From CAZLPW01 sp964561495 (GTDB lineage: Bacteria > Fidelibacterota > Marinisomatia > Marinisomatales > UBA1611), in the NCBI GenBank assembly GCA_964561495.1, contig CAZLPW010000013.1:1-38444 (forward strand): a stretch of DNA of 38,444 nt, read 5' to 3'. The notes below the pieces were generated by a model. It was not told the origin of the DNA. It made no database searches and saw only the letters and a program-made list of their open reading frames with translations. Position 1 is the stretch's first letter; each line of letters starts with the position of its first letter. Shown piece after piece: positions 26,325 to 33,016 of this stretch. Made by a program: the position numbers and the translations under genes.

Positions 26325-28841
26325 TTAGAATCTATATTCCATTCCAATATTAATCTGTCTCCTTGCACCCGGAATTATCCCAGAGCTTACACTTGGATCT
26401 TTTTTAAGTGGATTTGAATGGAGCCTTGAACCAATATAAACTTTATCTGTTATATTTTTTCCAGATAAAAAGAGATCAATCTTTTGATTTATTTTATAGT
26501 TTACAGAAAGATTAAAAATAGTATATGGGTCAATAACCCCTTGGATACCCTTGTTCTGGCTTTCTACTATATTTTCAAAATCCGTATAAACTTTACTAAC
26601 ATATTTTAAATCAAAACGTAAAGCTATTTTTTCAGAAAATCCGCTTTCTAAGCCCGTTATTAATGCGTGCCTAGGTGCATATGGAAGTTTATTACCAGCT
26701 ATATCTGTTTTCCCAAGACTCGCAGAAAGCACTCCTTCAATCACCTCTGTATCCAGCAAACTATATACAATATTAATATTTGGAAATAACTTAATATATC
26801 TAGATAGATAAATTGACGCACGAGATTCAACTCCCATGGTTCTAACTTTTCCAATATTCTTAAATGAAGTTGCACGTGCAGCGGCGATCAGGTTCTCAAT
26901 ATCAACATGAAATCCAGAAACTTCAAAATCTATAAAATTTGATCTTCCTCTTACGCCGATTTCTTTGTTCCAACTTTTTTCGGGTAACACGTCTAAACCT
27001 TTATCTATGTAGTCAACTAAAATCATATCAATGTTTAAAGCTCCACTGGATGGTGGAGTATATCCTCGATGAATTCCACCAAAAAACTTCATACCATAAA
27101 TATTAGCAGACATGCCAAGACCTGGGAGTATCACAGCCTCTGTTTGATCTTGGTAGGAAGATCCATTGAGTCTATCAATTCTTTCTTGTTCAAAAATCTC
27201 TATCCTTAGACCTGGCCGAATATTCAGCCTACCCATATCAATTGACTCTGAAACATAACCAGCAAATGCTTTTGTTTCATAGTGATGACTTTTACCAAGT
27301 ACATTAACCGCAGGATTTCCAATTATATCGAACGAATCAGGCCCTATAGTTTCAAAATAAATACCATCTCTATCAGTGGGGCTATCGCCCTCTTTTCTGT
27401 CATCTAAAAACCTTTCCCAATAAAGTCTCCATCCAATATCCATCTTCGCAGACCACCTAAATAAATTATGCTCAATCTTATAGGATGTCTCTACACCTGC
27501 AACATAAAATTTTCTTAATATCCCAAAATTATTTGTCCCATTTCCAACTCGAACTAGGTCTATAGTCTGGTCGCTATATCCCGATAAACTAGACCCCGGT
27601 GCAGGATCTTTATCGACTGCCTGATCGAGCGAATACTCATTAGAACTATTTAAATCATCTTTTCTAATAAACATATCATACTCCCTCCACCATTCTCTAT
27701 CAAAATAATTGACATATGCAGAGGTGTTTTTAGAAATATTTCTACTTATTTTTTCCGTTTGGATTATATCTAACGCTGATCTAAAGACATTAAAATTGTC
27801 ATCTTCTTTTGGATTAAATCTTGGATTATTTTCAAATGACCACTCGGTTAATCCAGTATAAGTGGCATTTGAATTTTCATAATTAATATTTCCTTTAACA
27901 TATACATTTTTTGAAGATGATTGACGAAAGTTTAATTTCAGAGTTGTATTTAATTGTTGAAAACTATTGTTGTCTCTAAATCCATCGCCTTGTTTATATA
28001 GTAACTGTAATTCGCTTCTTGATTTATTATTAAAAACACTGAAACCACCTAACTCTCCAAAAATACTGGAGTAACCATTTTCTCCACCAGTAATCTTTAT
28101 TAAACCGCCACGCTCATTGCGAGGTCTTTTTGTAAAATAATTAATTACGCCACCCATTGTTTGTGGGCCATAAAGTATAGACCCACTCCCTTTAATAACC
28201 TCGACCTGATCTATTCGGTCTGCAGGAGGATTATAATACATATTCGGGTAGACATACAAAGCAGGCTGAATAGGTACGCCATCCTCTAAAATCAATACTC
28301 TAGAACTTCTTCTAGGATTTAACCCTCGTATACCTATGCTTATCCTAGAATTTCCAATGCCATCATCAGCAAAACCATTTACCCCAGGTACATACTCTAA
28401 TATTTCTTGGGTTCCAATTGGATTTAACTTTTTTAATAATTTCATTCCTATTACAGTAGCAGCACCGGGTAATTCTTCATAAGGAGTTTCTGTTTTACTT
28501 ATAATTTCTAATTTTGCCATTAAAATAGGTTGTATGGACAAAGCCGCATTAATTGTATATACTTTACTCTCTTCAATCATTATATCATCCCTATAATCAT
28601 CGTAACCTATAAAAGAAACTATGAGTTTATAGTTCCCACCAAGTATATTTTTAATTTTATATGCTCCACTTACATCGCATGATGCTCCATATTCTTTTCC
28701 AACATCATCCACAAACAATACATTCGCACCCTGTAGGGGAGAATTATTATCCTTTTGGTAAACTGTCCCCGATATCTCCGCACTGCTCAAATAAGATAAG
28801 GAGACAAAGGTAGCTAAAAGTATAATTCTATAAAGGTTCAT
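26325..28841 (-). CDS. TonB-dependent receptor, FecA-like
   Basis: 838 residues from the ATG at 28841, which begins a normal signal peptide (MNLYRIILLATFVSLSYLSSA). The frame stays open to 28988, but that extension overlaps the small lipoprotein gene and would bury the signal, so I reject it. Domains: carboxypeptidase-regulatory-like (about 22-100), plug (about 110-235) with GIRGLNPRRSSRVLILEDGVPIQ and VEVIKGSGSILYGPQTMGGVINYFT, then a barrel containing HRGYTPPSS and ending EYRF. The plug resembles the ferric-dicitrate/siderophore receptor group. A Fur-like box lies upstream of the operon, which supports iron transport. Confidence 0.92.
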   Translation of the reverse strand: MNLYRIILLATFVSLSYLSSAEISGTVYQKDNNSPLQGANVLFVDDVGKEYGASCDVSGAYKIKNILGGNYKLIVSFIGYDDYRDDIMIEESKVYTINAALSIQPILMAKLEIISKTETPYEELPGAATVIGMKLLKKLNPIGTQEILEYVPGVNGFADDGIGNSRISIGIRGLNPRRSSRVLILEDGVPIQPALYVYPNMYYNPPADRIDQVEVIKGSGSILYGPQTMGGVINYFTKRPRNERGGLIKITGGENGYSSIFGELGGFSVFNNKSRSELQLLYKQGDGFRDNNSFQQLNTTLKLNFRQSSSKNVYVKGNINYENSNATYTGLTEWSFENNPRFNPKEDDNFNVFRSALDIIQTEKISRNISKNTSAYVNYFDREWWREYDMFIRKDDLNSSNEYSLDQAVDKDPAPGSSLSGYSDQTIDLVRVGNGTNNFGILRKFYVAGVETSYKIEHNLFRWSAKMDIGWRLYWERFLDDRKEGDSPTDRDGIYFETIGPDSFDIIGNPAVNVLGKSHHYETKAFAGYVSESIDMGRLNIRPGLRIEIFEQERIDRLNGSSYQDQTEAVILPGLGMSANIYGMKFFGGIHRGYTPPSSGALNIDMILVDYIDKGLDVLPEKSWNKEIGVRGRSNFIDFEVSGFHVDIENLIAAARATSFKNIGKVRTMGVESRASIYLSRYIKLFPNINIVYSLLDTEVIEGVLSASLGKTDIAGNKLPYAPRHALITGLESGFSEKIALRFDLKYVSKVYTDFENIVESQNKGIQGVIDPYTIFNLSVNYKINQKIDLFLSGKNITDKVYIGSRLHSNPLKKDPSVSSGIIPGARRQINIGMEYRF

Positions 28842-28854
28842 TATTGTTATTAAG

Positions 28855-29034
28855 CTAAAAAGTTTCAGGGTTATTAATCTTAGAATCTTTTTTATCTCCA
28901 GGAAGAGAGATTTCACAATAGCTGTCCCCAGGAGCACAGTCACTAACTTGTGGACCCAAAATAGGATCATCTTCGCAAGAACTAACAATAATTATAATAA
29001 AAAGTAAAAAATGTTTCAGTCTAATCTTTATCAT
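28855..29034 (-). CDS. Tiny Cys-containing lipoprotein (59 aa)
   Basis: 59 residues from the ATG at 29034; a TTG one codon upstream is less likely. A Lys/Arg-rich start and hydrophobic stretch end in VSSC (Cys20). The mature peptide has only 40 residues, begins CEDDPILGP, carries two more cysteines (C33 and C40, in SDCAPGDSYCEI) and ends NNPETF. It is too short for an ordinary fold. Its stop is 13 bases before the receptor start, and it is the first gene of the lipoprotein / receptor / DUF4856 operon. I know no family for it; a ligand- or metal-handling surface peptide, or a disulfide-linked receptor accessory, is possible. It is a real gene by its lipobox, position and spacing. Confidence 0.75.
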   Translation of the reverse strand: MIKIRLKHFLLFIIIIVSSCEDDPILGPQVSDCAPGDSYCEISLPGDKKDSKINNPETF

Positions 29035-29199
29035 CAATAGAGACCCACTACTTTTTTGCAGAAAAAACCAAAACCAAAAAGTGAAATTTTAAAAACGTAT
29101 AAAGGACACCCACTACGAGTGAAGCTTCTAAAACTTTTCTAAAAATTATTACTAATTCTAACATTATCTTTAATTAACATTCATAAACATTTATTTTAT

Positions 29200-29272
29200 G
29201 GGGCCCTGGATTAGACTTGGAACTCTCTTGGGAGATATATATACTATAACGAACGAGAAAGACCAAGGCCCC
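29200..29272 (-). ncRNA. Structured leader RNA element or small RNA
   Basis: Read on the minus strand, GGGGCCUUGG (from 29272) pairs with CCAGGGCCCC (to 29200) as a 10-bp stem with one U-G wobble. On the plus strand the same position would be an A-C mismatch, so the minus strand is the likely transcript. The 53-base apical region contains a UCUC-CCAA-GAGA mini-hairpin. No U-run follows, so this is not a simple terminator. It lies between the Fur-like box and the first gene of the iron operon. Class unknown; it does not match any riboswitch I can name. Confidence 0.45.
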
Positions 29273-29297
29273 AAAAAATAAAAATCATTAATGATGT

Positions 29298-29312
29298 TGA
29301 GATTGATTCTCA
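29298..29312. promoter_or_regulatory. Fur-like box
   Basis: TGAGATTGATTCTCA is a 7-1-7 palindrome with one mismatch between arms and agrees with the Fur consensus TGATAATNATTATCA at 12 of 14 positions. A perfect palindrome TCATTAATGA (29285-29294) is beside it. It is 264 bases upstream of the tiny lipoprotein start and 97 bases upstream of the TetR start. Iron control of the receptor operon is the natural reading. Confidence 0.7.
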
Positions 29313-29387
29313 TTAAAATTAAACACTGAATATTTATTAGGCAAACAAATAAATTAATTGAAATGAATCATAAATTATTATTAAAAT

Positions 29388-29405
29388 AAACTGACCAGTC
29401 GGTTT
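29388..29405. promoter_or_regulatory. Candidate TetR operator overlapping the start region
   Basis: AAACTGACCAGTCGGTTT is an 18-base palindrome with one mismatch per arm. It ends 3 bases before the ATG of the TetR gene at 29409, where a Shine-Dalgarno would be, and none is seen. A bound repressor would cover the transcription or translation start. The GACC/GTC-type core resembles other TetR-family operators. Autoregulation is inferred. Confidence 0.65.
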
Positions 29406-29408
29406 TTT

Positions 29409-30005
29409 ATGAAGCGATTATTAAGAGATCAAAGAAAAGAACAAATTATGAGTGCAGCGCTAAACGTAATCTCTGCCAAAGGCTATGAGCAAAGCAGAAT
29501 GGATGATATTGTTTCAGAGGCTGATTTATCAAAAGGGGCAATATACTGGTACTATAAATCAAAAAAGGAGATCTACCTCTCTCTTGTTGATCATTGGGTA
29601 TCAGAATATAGCTCAGGCATGTTTGAGGCGATTGATAAAACAAAATCAGCAAGTGAAAAATTAAAAAAACTGTTTAATTTTTTTTCTAATCAATTTAAAA
29701 ATAATCCTATCACTTTTAAGGTTTTAGTCGAATTTTGGAGGATGGCAAGCTTGGATGATTCTTTTAATAAAAAACTACAAAATGTGTATCAGGATTTTCA
29801 GGATTATTTAATAGAAATTATTGATTTTGGAATAAAAAAAGGAGAATTCAAAAAGGTTAACCCTAGAATAACAGCCTTATCTATACTTATAAATATTGAA
29901 GGTATTCACTGGTTTACTTTGTTTGATAAATCGGGAGTCCAAGCACACGAATATATTGAGACAATAACAGATTTTATAATTAATGGATTAAAAAAGAAGG
30001 TTTAA
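29409..30005 (+). CDS. TetR-family regulator of fatty-acid degradation (inferred)
   Basis: 198 residues. HTH at about 10-55 (IMSAALNVISAKGYEQSRMDDIVSEADLSKG, then IYWYYKSKKEIY), helical ligand domain after it. It is the first gene of an operon with acyl-CoA dehydrogenase (one base downstream), thiolase and a FadN-like enzyme, so by analogy to FadR of Bacillus and related TetR proteins it is expected to sense acyl-CoA and repress the operon. The palindrome at 29388-29405 is the likely site. No ribosome binding site is visible, so its mRNA may be leaderless or nearly so. Confidence 0.92.
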   Translation: MKRLLRDQRKEQIMSAALNVISAKGYEQSRMDDIVSEADLSKGAIYWYYKSKKEIYLSLVDHWVSEYSSGMFEAIDKTKSASEKLKKLFNFFSNQFKNNPITFKVLVEFWRMASLDDSFNKKLQNVYQDFQDYLIEIIDFGIKKGEFKKVNPRITALSILINIEGIHWFTLFDKSGVQAHEYIETITDFIINGLKKKV

Positions 30006-30006
30006 A

Positions 30007-31797
30007 ATGAAAGACTTATTTACTATTTCTATGAAAACAGGTGGCCAATGGCTCGTTTCCACTATCTCCGATGCTAATATTTTTTGTAGGGAGTCTTTTA
30101 CAAATGAACACAAAGATATTGAAACCCTAATAAATGATTTTGCAAAAAAAAGACTTTATCCAAATATTGAGGCAATTGATAAGTTAGATAAAGATCTCAG
30201 CCTAACTATAATGAAAGAAATGGGCGAACTAGGTCTTATCGGAATAGACACACCAGAAGAATTTGGAGGAACCGAATTAGATAAAATAGCTTCTTGCATC
30301 GTTACTGAAGGTGTTTCTAGAGGTGGGAGTGCTTCATTCTCAACCACATTTGGAGTTCAAACAGGTATCGGAAGCTTGGGAATTGTTTTTTTTGGAACAA
30401 CAGAACAAAAAAAGAAATACTTACCTAAGATGATGACTGGTGAAACTGTATCTGCCTATGGTCTCACTGAACCATCATCTGGTTCTGATGCCCTTTCAGC
30501 TAAAACAACTGCTGCCTTATCTAAAGATGGAAATTATTATTTACTTAATGGGGAAAAACAATTTATAAGTAATGGCGGATGGGCAGACGTCTATACGATC
30601 CTGGCTCAAGTTGATGGTGATAAATTCTCTGGATTTATAGTTGATCGCGAAACAGATGGATTTACCATAGGTCCTGAAGAAAATAAAATGGGAATGAAAG
30701 GATCCTCCACAACGTCATTAGTTTTTAAAGATGCAAAGGTCCCTAAAAAAAATCTTTTATATAAAATTGGTAAGGGCGCTGCTATCGCTTTTGGCGCACT
30801 TAATATTGGACGATATAAACTAGGAGCAGCTAGCGTAGGTGGATGTAAGCTCGCGATCGAAGAAACAATCAAGTACGCACAAGACCGTCGGCAATTTGGT
30901 CAACCGATAGCAAAGTTTGATGCAATAAAAGGAAAATTAGCAGAAGCTACAACACGAAATTATGCTGCAGACGCTATGCTCTATCGTACTGTAGGAATGA
31001 TACAAGATGCAATTGATGACTTGGATAAAAAGGATCCCAACTATTATAGTAAAATGGGTGAAACAACTGAAAGATTTGCTGTAGAAGCATCAATGGTGAA
31101 AATTTTTGGAAGCGAAACATCTCAGTTTTGTGTTGATCATTGTTTGCAAATTTTTGGTGGATACGGATTTATTGAAGAATATCCTATTGCAAGAGCATAT
31201 AGAGATGATAGAATTAATAGAATTTGGGAAGGAACAAATGAAATAAATCGTCAAATAATCACAGGATATATGATGAAAAAGGTCTTGATGGAAGAATTAT
31301 CTATAAGAACATATATTAAATCTATACCTGAATTTCTTAATACAAAATTTTCTGAAGATAATGAAAATTTTCTTTCTACAGAAAAACATGGACTAAAAAG
31401 CGCAAAACTTCTATGTTCACTTATCTTTCATGAGGCTCTATGTGAATACGGTCAGGATCTAAAACATGAACAACAACTGGGAGAGGCTATAGCTGATATT
31501 TTCACTGAGATTTATACGATTGAATCAACAATTGCCAGATCAGAAAAAGCTCAATCAATTATAGAAACATCAGAAATGAGTAAAACAATTGCAAAAATAT
31601 TTGCATCAGAATCATTACTTAGAATTAAGTCCCTTTCAAATATTAGTATAAATAAAATTTTTAATAAAACAACTATAATAAATCACAAAGAATCCATTCA
31701 AAAATTAGAGTCGAGAATCACTTTAAAAACAGATACTATATCTTTAAAACAAAGACTAGCTGATTTCATGTTAAATCAAAAAGCTTATCCATTCTAA
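30007..31797 (+). CDS. fadE: Acyl-CoA dehydrogenase (FadE type of Bacillus, with C-terminal extension)
   Basis: 596 residues. This FAD enzyme performs the first beta-oxidation step, forming the trans-2-enoyl-CoA. Segments visible are the N-terminal GGQWLVSTI tag typical of the FadE/VLCAD-like group, GLTEPSSGSDA for substrate/FAD contacts, RRQFGQPIAKFDAIKGKLAE, the QIFGGYGFIEEYPIARAYRDDRI stretch in two conserved parts, and the catalytic Glu (about 408) in IWEGTNEIN. About 180 residues follow the core, as in very-long-chain dehydrogenases. It begins one base after the TetR stop, with AAGAAGG about 6 bases before the ATG. Confidence 0.94.
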   Translation: MKDLFTISMKTGGQWLVSTISDANIFCRESFTNEHKDIETLINDFAKKRLYPNIEAIDKLDKDLSLTIMKEMGELGLIGIDTPEEFGGTELDKIASCIVTEGVSRGGSASFSTTFGVQTGIGSLGIVFFGTTEQKKKYLPKMMTGETVSAYGLTEPSSGSDALSAKTTAALSKDGNYYLLNGEKQFISNGGWADVYTILAQVDGDKFSGFIVDRETDGFTIGPEENKMGMKGSSTTSLVFKDAKVPKKNLLYKIGKGAAIAFGALNIGRYKLGAASVGGCKLAIEETIKYAQDRRQFGQPIAKFDAIKGKLAEATTRNYAADAMLYRTVGMIQDAIDDLDKKDPNYYSKMGETTERFAVEASMVKIFGSETSQFCVDHCLQIFGGYGFIEEYPIARAYRDDRINRIWEGTNEINRQIITGYMMKKVLMEELSIRTYIKSIPEFLNTKFSEDNENFLSTEKHGLKSAKLLCSLIFHEALCEYGQDLKHEQQLGEAIADIFTEIYTIESTIARSEKAQSIIETSEMSKTIAKIFASESLLRIKSLSNISINKIFNKTTIINHKESIQKLESRITLKTDTISLKQRLADFMLNQKAYPF

Positions 31798-31882
31798 GTT
31801 TTAATTAAATAAAAAGGAGTAAAAAGATTAGGACAAAAAAACATTAAAAGTTATTAACAAAAAAATTTAAAGGATAAACATT

Positions 31883-33010
31883 ATGAATGATTCAGTAATT
31901 GTAGATGCTGTTCGATCTCCAATCGGAATAAAAAATGGTAGTATGATTGGAATAAGGCCAGATGATCTTACCGCACAAATAATAAGTGGGCTTTTAGAAC
32001 GAAATAGTAGCATTAAGCCAAAGCAAATTGAAGACATCGTCTTAGGCTGTGCCTTTCCAGAAGGGCCACAGGGTATGCTTATGGCAAAAGGAGTTGCAAT
32101 ACTTGCTGGGATACCAGAAACAGTAGGAGGTTCAGTTGTCAATCGGTTTTGTGGATCTTCGATGGACGCAATACATAATATAAGTAGTCGTATAGAAACT
32201 GGTGATTTAGATATAGGAATCGCTGCTGGAGTTGAGGATATGTTTTCTGTGCCAATGGGTGGTTTTAATCCTGACTTTCATCCTGAACTCGCAGAACAAG
32301 AATATTATATCGGAATGGGTGAAACAGCTGAAAATCTTGCGAAAGAAGGGAAAATAGGACGAGAGGAACAGGAAGAGTTTGCGGTTTCATCCCATAATAA
32401 AGCACTCGATGCATGGGACCAAGGTAAGTTTGACAATGAAATTATCCCTGTAAATGTTTATGGTGAAGCGATGATAACACAAGATGAGGCACCCAGAAAA
32501 CCAGATCTGGAAAAAATAAAAAGTTTAGATCCTGCGTTTATTGAGAATGGGACAATAACGCCTGCTACTTCAAGCCCAATATCTATTGGAGCTGCAGCGG
32601 TTTTAATTACCAGTAAAGAATTTGCCGATAAAAACAATCTTACTGTAAGAGCAAAAATTAAAGGTCGCGCAGTTGCTGGAGTTGACTGGAAAAAGATGGG
32701 GATGGGCCCTCTGCCTGCTACTGAAAAAGTTTTAGAGAACACTGGTCTTTCAATAAAAGATATTGATGCTATTGAGCTTAATGAAGCCTTCGCAGCTCAA
32801 GCGCTTTATGTCATTGAAAATGGTAATTGGAATAGGTCTAAAATTAATTTAAATGGTGGCGCAATTGCGCTTGGGCACCCACTGGGCTGCTCAGGAGCAA
32901 GAATAACTACTACATTGATAAATGTAATGGAGCAACATAACACGAAACTTGGTCTGGCTACAATGTGTATAGGAACTGGTCAAGGAATAGCTACAATATT
33001 AGAGAGGTAG
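31883..33010 (+). CDS. fadA: Acetyl-CoA C-acyltransferase (beta-ketothiolase)
   Basis: 375 residues. It cleaves 3-ketoacyl-CoA with CoA in the last beta-oxidation step. Catalytic residues are visible: nucleophile Cys90 in NRFCGSSMD, His in GGAIALGHPLGCSGAR and the second Cys in ATMCIGTGQG, with NEAFA before them. AAAGGA lies about 10 bases before the ATG. An 85-base spacer after the acyl-CoA dehydrogenase contains an AAGGAG without a following start codon; I see no terminator in it, so the operon probably continues. Confidence 0.95.
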   Translation: MNDSVIVDAVRSPIGIKNGSMIGIRPDDLTAQIISGLLERNSSIKPKQIEDIVLGCAFPEGPQGMLMAKGVAILAGIPETVGGSVVNRFCGSSMDAIHNISSRIETGDLDIGIAAGVEDMFSVPMGGFNPDFHPELAEQEYYIGMGETAENLAKEGKIGREEQEEFAVSSHNKALDAWDQGKFDNEIIPVNVYGEAMITQDEAPRKPDLEKIKSLDPAFIENGTITPATSSPISIGAAAVLITSKEFADKNNLTVRAKIKGRAVAGVDWKKMGMGPLPATEKVLENTGLSIKDIDAIELNEAFAAQALYVIENGNWNRSKINLNGGAIALGHPLGCSGARITTTLINVMEQHNTKLGLATMCIGTGQGIATILER

Positions 33011-33016
33011 AATATT

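Larger units (their letters stand above)
29035..29408. other. 374-base intergenic control region
   Basis: This is the only gap over 300 bases. It separates the iron operon (minus) from the beta-oxidation operon (plus). Besides the hairpin, Fur-like box and TetR operator listed separately, it contains a 9-base direct repeat ACCCACTAC (29043-29051 and 29108-29116), a small hairpin CACTCGTAGTG next to the second copy, and AT-rich sequence. No protein longer than a few residues is supported. If transcription of the iron operon starts near the Fur-like box, its leader is about 250 bases long. Confidence 0.7.

Noticed and set aside
28842..28988. In-frame 49-residue N-terminal extension of the FecA-like receptor
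   Set aside because: It overlaps the tiny lipoprotein gene in another frame and would put a second hydrophobic stretch before a normal signal peptide; the ATG at 28841 is the better start.
29200..29272. Hairpin as a Rho-independent terminator
   Set aside because: The loop is over 50 bases and no T-run follows on either strand.
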